Made by a program: the position numbers and the translations under genes
Origin: Archangium sp.
GTDB lineage: Bacteria > Myxococcota > Myxococcia > Myxococcales > Myxococcaceae
Direction: 5' to 3'
Length of the DNA: 37,420 nucleotides
NCBI GenBank assembly: GCA_016792935.1
Contig: JAEUJS010000166.1
Coordinates: forward strand, 1 to 37,420
Shown: piece after piece, positions 1 to 8,377 of the stretch
Numbering within the stretch: position 1 is the stretch's first letter
How the letters are laid out: every line of letters starts with the position of its first letter
The notes under the pieces: model-generated
Databases searched by the model: none
Seen by the model: only the letters and a program-made list of their open reading frames with translations
What the model was told of the DNA's origin: nothing

Positions 1-2
1 AG

Positions 3-692
3 GTGCAAGCCGTCCACCCGTTCCTCGAGATCGAACAACACGCGCTCCTCGACACGGTGAAGCGCTTCCACATTCCCAGGCAGCCGTTCCTCGATCTCAT
101 CGACGGAATGGAGATGGACCTCACCAAGCACCGCTACGCGAACTGGGCGGAGCTCGACCTCTACTGCTACCGCGTCGCCGGAGTGGTCGGGCTGATGATG
201 GCTCCGCTGCTGGGCACGACGGACCCCCGCGCGCTGATTCACGCTGCGGATCTCGGCCGCGCGATGCAGCTGACGAACATCCTCCGCGACGTGAAGGAAG
301 ATCTCGCCCGCGGACGCATCTACCTGCCGCAAGACGAGCTCACGGCCGCCGGCGTCACCGACGAACAACTCCGCGCGGGGGTCATCACGCCGAGCCTGGA
401 GAAGTTCATCCGCCAGCAGATCGATCGCGCGCGCAGCCTCTACGCGTCGGCGGCGAAGGGAGTGCCCTGGCTGCGCGGCTTCGGCTCGATGCGAGTCGTT
501 CGCCTGATGGGCAGCATCTACGGCGGAATTCTCGACGTCATCGAGCGCCGCCAGCTCGACGTCTTCAGCGCGCGCGCATCGGTCAGCACCGGCGGAAAAC
601 TCTGGCGACTGATCAAGATCCTCTTCACGCCGAATCCGAAGCCCAACCCTCTTCCTCAGGGAGCGAGTCAGGGTGAGGGAGCGGTCATTTGA
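3..692 (+). CDS. crtB: Phytoene synthase, 3' part (5' end outside window)
   Basis: This enzyme condenses two geranylgeranyl diphosphates into phytoene, the first committed step to C40 carotenoids. The visible 229 residues hold the second squalene/phytoene synthase signature: LGRAMQLTNILRDVKED followed by RGRIYLP (about residues 84-108), with the Asp-rich Mg-diphosphate-binding site. The reading frame is open to the window edge and the first-third motifs are missing, so the gene starts upstream. The last 15 or so residues (NPLPQGASQGEGA) are not family sequence: they are encoded by a family A palindromic repeat at 647-684 that runs into the stop codon. The stop TGA (690-692) overlaps the TTG start of crtD. 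The family assignment is secure; the true start cannot be seen. Confidence 0.95.
   Translation: MQAVHPFLEIEQHALLDTVKRFHIPRQPFLDLIDGMEMDLTKHRYANWAELDLYCYRVAGVVGLMMAPLLGTTDPRALIHAADLGRAMQLTNILRDVKEDLARGRIYLPQDELTAAGVTDEQLRAGVITPSLEKFIRQQIDRARSLYASAAKGVPWLRGFGSMRVVRLMGSIYGGILDVIERRQLDVFSARASVSTGGKLWRLIKILFTPNPKPNPLPQGASQGEGAVI
647..684 (+). repeat. Family A palindromic repeat, copy 1 (in crtB 3' end)
   Basis: CCCTCTTCCTCAGGGAG is followed by CAGGGTGAGGGAGC, matching copies at 7176, 8394, 24351 and 29788. It forms the last codons of crtB, and its GAGGGAG (675-681) lies 7 bases before the TTG start of crtD, so it probably serves as that gene's ribosome binding site. Confidence 0.85.
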
Positions 693-2128
693 AGAAGGTC
701 GCCGTCATCGGCGGAGGCTTCGCCGGCCTCACCGCCGCCGCCGAGCTCGCGAGCGCGGGCGCGAAGGTCACGCTCTTCGAAAAGTCTCCAACGCTCGGAG
801 GCAAGGCGCAGGTCGTCACCGCCGACGGCGTGACGCTCGACACCGGCCCGACGCTGCTGACGCTCCCCGACGTCGTGCGCGGCGTGTTCGCGCGAATTCA
901 CGCCAGCGATCTGCTCCCGAAGTTCACGCGACTCTCGTTGCAAGCGCGCTACTCGTGGGCCGACGGCCGCACCTTCGACTGCCACGAAGCACTCGACGCC
1001 ACCGCGAAGAGCGCCGAGCAGTTCGGAGCAAAAGAGAGCGCCGGCATCCGTTCGTTCTACGCCGAGGCCGAGAAGACGTTTCGCGCCGCCGGAGAGCCGT
1101 ACCTCGAAGCGCCGTTCGAAGGCATGCCGGAATTCCTCGCGCGCGTGTTCAAGAAGCAGGGAGCGACCGGCCTCATCAACGGCATGCAGCTCTCGACGCT
1201 CGACTCGCTCGCGAAGCGTCACTTCCACTCACCGCAGCTGCGCCAGTTCGCCAACCGCTTCGCGACGTACGCCGGCGCATCGCCGTATCGAGCGACCGCG
1301 GCCTTCGCGCTGATTCCACACATCGAACGCGCGCTCGGCGTGCACCACGTCGAAGGCGGCATGGGAGCGCTCGTCACCGCGCTCGCCCGCGCGCTCGAGC
1401 GCCTCGGTGTCGTGCTGCGGCTCGGCGAGACCGCGACGTGGGTCGAGAAGAAGTCCGAGCTCATCGCCGGTCCGCCCGGTGGCGAGTCGCCGTTCGACGC
1501 CGTGGTGGTGAACGCAGACCCCTTCTCCAACGAGCCGCTCGGCACGCGCCCGCTCGCGATGAGCGGTTACGTCGCCTTGTTGCAGACCACCAGGCGGCTC
1601 CCGCTCGCACACCACCACGTGGTGTTCGGGAACGACTACGTGCGCGAGTTCGACGAACTGTTCAGCGGCCAGGTGCCGAGCGATCCGACCATCTACTTCT
1701 GCCATCCCGCCGCGACGGACGCGTCGATGGCGCCCGAGGGACGCAGCGGCGTGTTCGCGATGGTGAACGCTCCGGCGATGCGCACGAGCGGAGAAGTGGA
1801 AGCGTGGAGCGAACACGCGCGCGTGCTCCGAGAGAAGTGCATCGCGACGTTGAAGAAAGTCGTCCCCGTCGATGACGTGCAGTTCATCGCCGAGCGCACG
1901 CCGGTCGATCTCGCGCAGCGTGGCGCTCCCGGTGGCTCGATCTACGGCTTTCTCCCGCACGGAAAGTTCGGGCCGTTCGAGCGTCCGAAGATTCGTTCCT
2001 CGACGCGCGGCGTGTTCTTCGCCGGAGGCAGCACGCACCCCGGTGGTGGCGTACCGATGGTGATGCTCTCAGGACACTTCGCCGCGACCCTCGCATTGAA
2101 AGAGGTCACGTTCGGAGGTCCGTCATGA
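689..2128 (+). CDS. crtD: CrtD-type carotenoid 3,4-desaturase (FAD-dependent, CrtI superfamily)
   Basis: This is a predicted 1-hydroxycarotenoid 3,4-desaturase, which introduces a double bond next to a hydroxylated open carotenoid end. The 479-residue protein has an N-terminal dinucleotide-binding motif GGGFAGLTAAAEL (residues 8-20), DTGPTLLTLPDV typical of CrtI/CrtD, and a C-terminal FAD motif GVFFAGGSTHPGGGVPMVML. The central YAGASPYRATAAFALIPHIE-type segment is more like CrtD than phytoene desaturase; this point and the crtC gene next door decide the call. A TTG start at 689 fits the GAGGGAG seven bases upstream and the N-terminal alignment. It overlaps crtB by four bases and crtC by four bases (ATGA at 2125). 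A second CrtI-type function (a CrtIa/CrtIb pair, as in Myxococcus) is the alternative. Confidence 0.85.
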   Translation: MKKVAVIGGGFAGLTAAAELASAGAKVTLFEKSPTLGGKAQVVTADGVTLDTGPTLLTLPDVVRGVFARIHASDLLPKFTRLSLQARYSWADGRTFDCHEALDATAKSAEQFGAKESAGIRSFYAEAEKTFRAAGEPYLEAPFEGMPEFLARVFKKQGATGLINGMQLSTLDSLAKRHFHSPQLRQFANRFATYAGASPYRATAAFALIPHIERALGVHHVEGGMGALVTALARALERLGVVLRLGETATWVEKKSELIAGPPGGESPFDAVVVNADPFSNEPLGTRPLAMSGYVALLQTTRRLPLAHHHVVFGNDYVREFDELFSGQVPSDPTIYFCHPAATDASMAPEGRSGVFAMVNAPAMRTSGEVEAWSEHARVLREKCIATLKKVVPVDDVQFIAERTPVDLAQRGAPGGSIYGFLPHGKFGPFERPKIRSSTRGVFFAGGSTHPGGGVPMVMLSGHFAATLALKEVTFGGPS

Positions 2129-3066
2129 CGACCATGACGCCGCTCGAACTCGCGCGCGAACCAGGCAGCTACCGCTGGTACTACCTCGACGTCTCGAGCG
2201 GAGAGTGGACCGCGGTCGCCATCTTCATGCTCGGCTCGCTCTTCTCGAGCCGCTACTCGCGCCGTCACGATCGCGGAGCGCTCCCCATCGCGCACTCCGC
2301 GGTGAACTTCGCGCTCTACAAAGCGGGCCGCCGCGTCGCGTGGGTGCTCAGCGAGTACCCGCACGCGGAGCTCAAGGGCAACACGCTGCACATCGGCCCT
2401 TCGACACTCGAGCGCGCGAAAGACGGCCGCACCATCGCGCGCATCATCGAGCGCACGCCGTGGTGGCCGACTCCGGTGCACGCCGACCTCGTCATCGAGC
2501 CGAACGGGCCGACGACCAACAGCATCACGCTCGTCGACGGCCTGTCGCACCAGTGGCACCCGTTCGCGGTTCGCGCGCGCGGTGACGTGCACGTTCCCTC
2601 GCACGGCATTCGCTTCGACGGCGAGGGCTACCACGACGGAAATTCTGGAAGCCGCGTGCTCGGCACCGACCTCTCCGGCTGGAGCTGGATCCGCACGCAC
2701 CGCGTTGATGCATCGTCGGTCGTCTACCGGCCGAATGGTCCAAAGGCCCTGGGGCCGACGGCGATGGGGAGGGAACCGACCTGGCAGGTCCGCGTCGACG
2801 CACAGCACGCGAGCGTCACGCGCTCCGAGCTGCCGAGCGAAGACTCGACGCGCACGCGCTGGGGCCTCTCGATTCCTTCGAGCCTCGGCCTCGACGCGCC
2901 GTGCACGCTCCTCGAATCGTCGCCGTTCTACGCGCGCCTCGAAGCGCGCACCGCCGACGCGCACGCCCTCGGAGAGTCGGGCGACTTCGCGCGCTTCCAC
3001 TCTCCCTTCGTGCGCTGGATGGCCGACTTCCGCACGCGCACGCACCGCATGGGAACCCAGTCATGA
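2125..3066 (+). CDS. crtC: Carotenoid 1,2-hydratase (hydroxyneurosporene synthase)
   Basis: CrtC adds water across the terminal 1,2 double bond of an acyclic (psi) carotenoid end, giving a tertiary 1-hydroxyl. The 313-residue protein shows family features: an N-terminal YRWYYLDVSSGEWTAVAIFM segment, FSSRYSRR, a central DGLSHQWHPFAVRARGDVHV and GEGYHDGNSGSRVLG, and a C-terminal LLESSPFYARLEAR with FVRWM near the end. The length suits the short bacterial CrtC form. The ATG at 2125 overlaps the crtD stop, and the stop overlaps the carH ATG (3063-3066), so translation is probably coupled. Pairing with crtD implies sequential hydroxylation and 3,4-desaturation of the same end group. The family is secure; the substrate is inferred. 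Confidence 0.9.
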   Translation: MTTMTPLELAREPGSYRWYYLDVSSGEWTAVAIFMLGSLFSSRYSRRHDRGALPIAHSAVNFALYKAGRRVAWVLSEYPHAELKGNTLHIGPSTLERAKDGRTIARIIERTPWWPTPVHADLVIEPNGPTTNSITLVDGLSHQWHPFAVRARGDVHVPSHGIRFDGEGYHDGNSGSRVLGTDLSGWSWIRTHRVDASSVVYRPNGPKALGPTAMGREPTWQVRVDAQHASVTRSELPSEDSTRTRWGLSIPSSLGLDAPCTLLESSPFYARLEARTADAHALGESGDFARFHSPFVRWMADFRTRTHRMGTQS

Positions 3067-3941
3067 CCGCTCCTGAACCGACCTACCGCATCAACATCGC
3101 CGCCGAGATGTCGGGCGTGAGCGAGAACCTCATTCGCGCCTGGGAGCGCCGCTACGGCGTGCCCAAGCCGATTCGCACCGCGTCGGGCTACCGCGCGTAC
3201 GCGCGCTCGGAGATCGAGATCCTCAAACGCCTCAAGCAGCTCACGCAGCAGGGCGTGAGCATCGCCGAGGCGGTGTTGCTGGTGCCGTCGCTGACGCGCG
3301 AGGTGAAGGCGCTGCTCGCGCGCGAAGAGCAGGGCCAACCACAGCCCGTGGTCGACTATGGGCCGTGGCGCGACGAGCTGCTCCGCGCGGCGCAGCGCTT
3401 CGATCAACACGCCATCGACGCCTCGCTCGACGAGGCGATGCACGGCCGGCCGCCAGTGGCGTTCTTCGACGAGCTCGTCGCTCCGTTTCTCAAGGAAGTC
3501 GGAGACCGCTGGCACACCGGCGCGCTCACCGTCGCCGAGGAACACCTGCTCAGCAACGCCGTCCGCCAGCGGTTGATGGCGTTGCTCAACTCGGCGCCGC
3601 GACGCGCGAGACGCCACGTGGTGTGTGCGTGCCTGCCGACGGAACAGCACGACGTCGGGCTGCTCGGCGCGGCGCTGCGTTTCCGGCATGCCGGGTGGAA
3701 GGTGACGTACCTGGGCGCGTGCACCCCGCTCGAACAGCTCGCGCGCACGGCGAAGGCCCTCAAGCCCGACGTCGTCGCGGTGTCGGCGGTGCGTGATGGG
3801 CGCGAGCTCAAAGGGCTGCGCAAGGCGATCCCCGAAGGCCGCATCATCGTCGGTGGAGGCGCGGCGAAGGGCAGACTCCCTGGGCTGCACGTCATCGAGA
3901 CCGCCGCCGATTGGTCGCGCCTCTTCGAGGAACTCCCGTGA
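3063..3941 (+). CDS. carH: CarH-type MerR/B12-binding light-sensing repressor
   Basis: This is a 292-residue transcription regulator of the CarA/CarH family. Residues 7-75 form a MerR-like winged helix (IRAWERRYGVPKP, then GYRAYARSEIEIL). A helical bundle follows, and then a cobalamin-binding fold at 185-290. The adenosylcobalamin-contacting residues of Thermus CarH are all present at a constant offset of +19: Trp150, His151, Glu160, His161, and the lower axial ligand His196 in the EQHDVG motif. That supports a genuine B12 photoreceptor that represses in the dark and is released by light, rather than a B12-independent CarA form. It is embedded between crtC and crtI with four-base overlaps on both sides, so it probably regulates its own operon. 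No CarS-like antirepressor was seen. The operator presumably lies upstream of the window. Confidence 0.93.
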   Translation: MTAPEPTYRINIAAEMSGVSENLIRAWERRYGVPKPIRTASGYRAYARSEIEILKRLKQLTQQGVSIAEAVLLVPSLTREVKALLAREEQGQPQPVVDYGPWRDELLRAAQRFDQHAIDASLDEAMHGRPPVAFFDELVAPFLKEVGDRWHTGALTVAEEHLLSNAVRQRLMALLNSAPRRARRHVVCACLPTEQHDVGLLGAALRFRHAGWKVTYLGACTPLEQLARTAKALKPDVVAVSAVRDGRELKGLRKAIPEGRIIVGGGAAKGRLPGLHVIETAADWSRLFEELP

Positions 3942-5533
3942 AGACAGCACTCGTCATCGGAGCAGGCCCCGGTGGCCTCGCCGCCGCCATCAACCTCGCG
4001 TCACTCGGCCTCCAGGTCACCGTCGTCGAGAAGGAACCCGTCCCCGGCGGCCGCATGCGCGGCATCAGCTTCGACGGCTACGAGTGCGACACCGGCCCGA
4101 CGATTCTCCAGCTCCCGGAAGTGCTCGAGTCCATCGTCGCGCGCGGCGGCAAGAAGCTCAGCGACTACGTCACCCTGCGCCGGCTCGAGCCGAACACCCG
4201 CATTCACTTCTGGGACGGCACCGCGCTCGACACCAGCACCGACGTCGAGCGCATGAAGGCGTCACTGGCGAAGCTCGACGCGAAACACCCTGCCCGCTTC
4301 GATGCGTGGCTCGCCGAGGCGAAGGCCAAGTACGCCGTCGCCTACGAGAAGTTCATCTGCACGCACGCCGACTCGCTCGCGTACTACGCGCCGTGGCGGC
4401 TGCTCGACACCTTGCGCTTCAAGCCGTGGCAGACGCTCTACCGCCACCTCGACTCGTTCTTTCACGACGACCGCGTGACGTACGCGTTGTCGTATCCCTC
4501 GAAGTACCTCGGGCTCCACCCCACGACCTGCTCGAGCGTGTTCAGCGTCATTCCGTTCCTCGAGCTGCAGTTCGGCGTGTGGCACGTCATGGGCGGCTTC
4601 CGTTCGCTCTCGCGCGGCCTGCAGCGGTGCGCGGAAGATCTCGGCGCCCGCTTTCGCTTCAACGCACCCGTCGCGGAAGTCACGACTGCCGGCACACGCG
4701 TCACCGGAGCGCGTCTCGAAAATGGAGAGTCGCTCACCGCCGACGTGGTGATCATCAACGCCGACCTCCCCTGGGCGGCGACGAAGTTGGTTCGCCCCGA
4801 GCTGCGCGAAGGCACGCGGCTCTCGAACGACTCGCTCGAGCGCGCGAAGTACTCGTGCTCGACGTTCATGATGTATCTGGGGCTCGACCGCCGGTACGAC
4901 GACCTCCCGCATCACGTGATCTCCTTGAGCGAAGCAGCACGAAAGACCGATCGCGCGTCGCTCGAAGACCACCACCTCGATCTCGACGACCCGCCCTTCT
5001 ACGTGTGCAACCCGACGCCGACCGATTCGCCACCCAACGGCGTCGCCCCAGGGGGCTTCGCGAGCGGAGCACCGGACGGTCACTCGACGCTCTACGTGCT
5101 GGTGCCGACTCCGAACACGTCGCGCCATTCCGATTGGGATTCCGCGAAGCGCGAGCTCGAAGCGCGCATTCCGAAGTGGCTCGAGAAGGTCGGCTTCAAG
5201 GACGTGGCGAAACACATCCGCGCGTCGCGCACCATCAGCGCGCAGACCTGGCGAGACGAGTTCAACGTCTTCCGCGGAGCGGTCTTCAACCTCTCGCACA
5301 ACTGGACCCAGCTCGGGCCGTTGCGCCCGAAGGTGAAGTCGCCGCACCTCGACGATCTCTATTGGGTCGGAGGCGGCACGCACCCCGGCTCGGGCCTGCT
5401 CACCATCATGGAGAGCGCCAACATCGCCGCTGACTACGTCGCCCGCGCGCTCGGGAAACCGTCGCTGCCGCAGTGGCCGTACGTGCCGCCCGTGCTGGAG
5501 CCGTCGGCGAGCGAGGAGAAAGCAGTCGCGTGA
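3938..5533 (+). CDS. crtI: Phytoene desaturase
   Basis: CrtI desaturates phytoene toward neurosporene or lycopene using FAD. The 531-residue protein has an N-terminal GAGPGGLAAAINLASLG (residues 8-24), an EKEPVPGGRM motif, CDTGPTILQLPEV, and a C-terminal FAD signature GGGTHPGSGLLTIMESA. The GTG at 3938 is chosen because it overlaps the carH stop (GTGA) and directly precedes the dinucleotide motif. An in-frame family B repeat (5033-5060) encodes about ten residues, NGVAPGGFAS, just before the conserved GHSTLYVLVPTPN block. Most CrtI proteins lack this stretch, so it looks like an insertion into a surface loop. The stop overlaps the GTG start of the next gene. Confidence 0.94.
   Translation: MKTALVIGAGPGGLAAAINLASLGLQVTVVEKEPVPGGRMRGISFDGYECDTGPTILQLPEVLESIVARGGKKLSDYVTLRRLEPNTRIHFWDGTALDTSTDVERMKASLAKLDAKHPARFDAWLAEAKAKYAVAYEKFICTHADSLAYYAPWRLLDTLRFKPWQTLYRHLDSFFHDDRVTYALSYPSKYLGLHPTTCSSVFSVIPFLELQFGVWHVMGGFRSLSRGLQRCAEDLGARFRFNAPVAEVTTAGTRVTGARLENGESLTADVVIINADLPWAATKLVRPELREGTRLSNDSLERAKYSCSTFMMYLGLDRRYDDLPHHVISLSEAARKTDRASLEDHHLDLDDPPFYVCNPTPTDSPPNGVAPGGFASGAPDGHSTLYVLVPTPNTSRHSDWDSAKRELEARIPKWLEKVGFKDVAKHIRASRTISAQTWRDEFNVFRGAVFNLSHNWTQLGPLRPKVKSPHLDDLYWVGGGTHPGSGLLTIMESANIAADYVARALGKPSLPQWPYVPPVLEPSASEEKAVA
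5033..5060 (+). repeat. Family B palindromic repeat, copy 1 (inside crtI)
   Basis: CCCAACGGCGTCGCCCC is followed by AGGGGGCTTCG, matching copies at 16668, 31063 and 32983. It is read in frame as NGVAPGGF within crtI (about residues 366-375). Slight divergence from the 31063 and 32983 copies suggests an older insertion or selection on the encoded residues. Confidence 0.8.
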
Positions 5534-7155
5534 TTGGGTTGCTGATCAGTCTGGGCGTGGTGCTGGTGCTGGTACTCACGTGGCGCTTCCACGTGAAGTG
5601 GCTGGTGCGCTGGCGACTCGGTGCGTACCGGCGCGCGGTGAATCACGTCGACGTCTCGAAGCCCGAGAAGCTGAGCGCGCCGAAGCGCGTCGCCGTGCTC
5701 GGTGGGGGCGTCGCCGGCATCTCCGCCGCATCGACGCTCGCCGCGCGCGGCTACGAGGTGACGATCTTCGAAGCGAAGGACTACCTCGGCGGAAAACTCG
5801 GCTCGTGGAAGGTGACGCACTCCAACGGAACGACCGAGTGGGCGAGCCACGGCTTCCACGCGTTCTTTCGTCACTATTACAACCTGAACCGCTTCCTCGA
5901 TTCGCTCGGGCTGCGGAAGTCGTTCAAGGCCATCTCCGACTACCGAATCTTGTTCCCGGGCGGAGACGAGCTGTCGTTCGGGGAAATCGACACCACTCCG
6001 ATTCTCAACATGGTCTCGCTGGCCAAACACGGCGTGTACAAGTTCGGCGAGACGATGCGCGCGCCGACGCGCGACCTGATGGGCATTCTGCTCGAGTACG
6101 ACGCGAAGACGACGTTCGCGCAGCTCGACCACGTATCGTTCGCGCAGTTCGACGAGGTGGCGAAGTTGCCCGCGCGCTTGAAGCTGGCGTTCAACACCTT
6201 CGCGCGCGTGTTCTTCGCCGACGAGCACAAGCTCTCGATGGCGGAGCTGATCAAGAGCTTCCACTTCTACTTCCTCGGGCACGACGGAGGCCTCGGCTAC
6301 GACCACCCGACGGCTGACTACGAGGCGTCACTGCTGATTCCGCTGCGCGCGCACCTCTCGTCGCTCGGAGTGAAGTTGCTGCTCGCGACGCCGGTGACGC
6401 AGCTCGAGCGCGCGACCGATGGAACGTTCCTGGTGAACGGCGGCAGCTTCGATCGCGTGGTGTGCGCGACGGACGTGGTGGGAACGCGCGCGATCTTGTC
6501 GAGCGCGCGGGGCCTCGAGGGGCTCAACGCAGAGTTGACGAAGCTCGAGCCCGGTCAGCGGTACGCGGTGCTGCGCCTCTGGATCGACAAGGCCGCGCGC
6601 GCGGGCTTGCCGGTGTTCGTCATCACCGATCGCGTTCGTCTGCTCGACAGCATCACCTTCTACGACCGCACCGAGCGCGAGTCGGCGGACTGGGTGAAGA
6701 AGCACGGTGGCTCGGTCATCGAGCTGCACTCGTACGCGGTGCCTGACGACGTGACCGACGCCGACGTGCGCGCCGCGCTGCTCGACGAAGTGCTGCGGTT
6801 TCTTCCGGAGCTGCAGGGCTTCGTCGTGAAGGAAGAGCACTTCCAGCTGCGTCGGGACTTCACCGCGTTTCACGTCGGCCAGTACGCGAGCCGGCCCGGG
6901 ACGGACAGCGGCGTGCGCGGGCTGGTGTGCGCGGGGGACTGGGTGAAGCTGCCGTTCGCGTCGATGTTGCTCGAGGCGGCCTGCAGCAGCGGGCTCGTCG
7001 CGGCGAACTCGATTCTGTCGCTCGACGGACTGCGCGAGACCCTGGTCGAGGCGGTGCCGCCGCGTGGATTGCTGGCGGGAACTCCGGCGCCGCCGACGCG
7101 CAAGCCGCTGCTCGCGAGGCTCGACGCGATGTCGCGTGAGCAGAGGCCGTCATGA
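5530..7155 (+). CDS. crtU: Membrane-anchored FAD carotenoid desaturase/methyltransferase-like enzyme (CrtU/CruE type)
   Basis: This 541-residue FAD enzyme begins with a transmembrane helix (IGLLISLGVVLVLVL, residues 2-16). A dinucleotide site VLGGGVAGISAAS follows at 56-68, with FEAKDYLGGKLGSW and the block HGFHAFFRHYYNLNRF (107-122). Near the C-terminus is GLVCAGDWVKLPFASMLLEA. The HGFHAFFR-YYN block and the GDWVKLP segment recall the CrtU/CruE enzymes that convert beta-ionone rings to aromatic phi or chi rings, which are distant relatives of zeta-carotene desaturase. The crtY gene next door fits that role. GTG at 5530 overlaps the crtI stop; a longer upstream start would run into crtI. The family is fairly clear; the aromatising activity is inferred. 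A 3,4- or zeta-carotene-type desaturase remains possible. Confidence 0.65.
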   Translation: MIGLLISLGVVLVLVLTWRFHVKWLVRWRLGAYRRAVNHVDVSKPEKLSAPKRVAVLGGGVAGISAASTLAARGYEVTIFEAKDYLGGKLGSWKVTHSNGTTEWASHGFHAFFRHYYNLNRFLDSLGLRKSFKAISDYRILFPGGDELSFGEIDTTPILNMVSLAKHGVYKFGETMRAPTRDLMGILLEYDAKTTFAQLDHVSFAQFDEVAKLPARLKLAFNTFARVFFADEHKLSMAELIKSFHFYFLGHDGGLGYDHPTADYEASLLIPLRAHLSSLGVKLLLATPVTQLERATDGTFLVNGGSFDRVVCATDVVGTRAILSSARGLEGLNAELTKLEPGQRYAVLRLWIDKAARAGLPVFVITDRVRLLDSITFYDRTERESADWVKKHGGSVIELHSYAVPDDVTDADVRAALLDEVLRFLPELQGFVVKEEHFQLRRDFTAFHVGQYASRPGTDSGVRGLVCAGDWVKLPFASMLLEAACSSGLVAANSILSLDGLRETLVEAVPPRGLLAGTPAPPTRKPLLARLDAMSREQRPS

Positions 7156-7175
7156 GGCACGAACTCGCGTGCACG

Positions 7176-7217
7176 ACTCCCGCTCCCGCCCCTGCGGGAG
7201 AGGGTCGGGGTGAGGGC
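7176..7217 (+). repeat. Family A palindromic repeat, copy 2
   Basis: CTCCCGCTCCCGCC, CTGCGGGAGAGGGTC and GGGGTGAGGG lie in the 103-base gap between the crtU-like gene and crtY. This is the only wide gap in the carotenoid operon, so the element probably inserted into a formerly tighter junction. Confidence 0.8.
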
Positions 7218-7258
7218 TTGGCGACAGCTGCAATCGTTACGTCGAAGAGTCACGCGTC

Positions 7259-8377
7259 ATGACGACGCGCGTGTTGATCATCGGAGCGGGGCTCTCGAGC
7301 GGGCTGCTCGTCGATCGCCTCCAACAACGCGCTGACGTCGAACTCACCGTGCTCGAAGGCGGCGACGCGCCGGGCGGAAACCACACCTGGTGTTTCCACG
7401 ACACCGACGTCTCGGGCGCGACGCTGCAGTGGCTCAAGCCCTTCACCAGCAAGTCCTGGCGAGATCACGACGTCGCCTTCCCGTCCTTCACGCGCACGCT
7501 GAGCGGCGAATACTTCGCGATCCGCTCGCACGACTTCGCGAAGCGCGTCACGCAACGCCTCGGCTCAAAGCTGCGCACGAGAACGAGAGCGCGCGACGTC
7601 ACCGCGACCACCGTCACGCTGGAGTCCGGCGAGAAGCTCGACGCCGACCTGATCATCGACGCGCGCGGAACACAGAGCGACACCAACTCCGGCTTCCAGA
7701 AATTCCTCGGCAGAGAAGTGCTGCTCGAGAAACCGCACGGCCTCACACGCCCGCTCCTGATGGACGCGTCGGTGAAACAGCTCGACGGCTTCCGTTTCAT
7801 CTACGTGCTCCCGTGGGACGAGCGCCGCGTGTTGATTGAAGACACGCGCTACGCCGACACCGCCGACATCGACGCGCCGGCGTTCCGCTCGGAGATCGAC
7901 GCGTTCCTCACCGCGCGCGGCTGGAAGATCGAAGCCGTCGAGCGCGAAGAACTCGCAGCGTTGCCGATTCCGTTTGCGGGAAACGCTCCGTCGTTTTCGC
8001 GCCCCGTCATCGGAGTCAGCGGCGGCTTCTTCCACGCCACCACCGGCTACTCAGTCCCGTTCGCAGCCGACATCGCCGAGCGCATCGCCTCACTGCCGAC
8101 GCTCGATGCGCACGCGCTGACCACGTTGCTCAACGCGCGAGCCCGAGACCACTGGCACGAGATGGGCTTCTTCCGCCTGCTCAACCGCATGCTCTTCAAG
8201 GGAGCCGAGCCGGCCGAGCGTGTGAAGGTCTTCGAGTCGTTCTACCGGCACTCGCCCGAGCTCATCGCGCGCTTCTATGCGGGGAAGCTCACATGGGCGG
8301 ACAAGTTGATCGCGTTGCGGCGCGGCGCTCCGACGGTGCCGGCGTTCCGCGCGATGAAAGCTGCGTGGGGATCATGA
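7259..8377 (+). CDS. crtY: Lycopene beta-cyclase, one-piece CrtY type
   Basis: CrtY cyclises the psi ends of lycopene to beta rings, giving gamma- or beta-carotene. The 372-residue protein shows the classical proteobacterial CrtY layout. A dinucleotide-binding start IIGAGLSSGLLVDRL is followed by GGNHTWCFHDTD (residues 39-50), then FRFIYVLPW with VLIEDTRYAD, then GGFFHATTGYSVPFA. The C-terminal block has FFRLLNRMLFKGAEPAER with FYRHSPELIARFYAGKL. Myxococcus xanthus is known to use two small membrane subunits (CrtYc/CrtYd) for this step, so a soluble one-piece cyclase is a notable difference. The ATG at 7259 follows a family A repeat. The stop overlaps the photolyase ATG (8374-8377). Confidence 0.93.
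   Translation: MTTRVLIIGAGLSSGLLVDRLQQRADVELTVLEGGDAPGGNHTWCFHDTDVSGATLQWLKPFTSKSWRDHDVAFPSFTRTLSGEYFAIRSHDFAKRVTQRLGSKLRTRTRARDVTATTVTLESGEKLDADLIIDARGTQSDTNSGFQKFLGREVLLEKPHGLTRPLLMDASVKQLDGFRFIYVLPWDERRVLIEDTRYADTADIDAPAFRSEIDAFLTARGWKIEAVEREELAALPIPFAGNAPSFSRPVIGVSGGFFHATTGYSVPFAADIAERIASLPTLDAHALTTLLNARARDHWHEMGFFRLLNRMLFKGAEPAERVKVFESFYRHSPELIARFYAGKLTWADKLIALRRGAPTVPAFRAMKAAWGS

Noticed and set aside
1942..3045. 367-codon minus-strand frame across crtD/crtC
   Set aside because: Antisense shadow of crtC, with Arg/Glu/Val-rich sequence typical of high-GC antisense frames.
4262..5383. 373-codon minus-strand frame inside crtI
   Set aside because: It lies wholly within a clear CrtI gene and has no family features.
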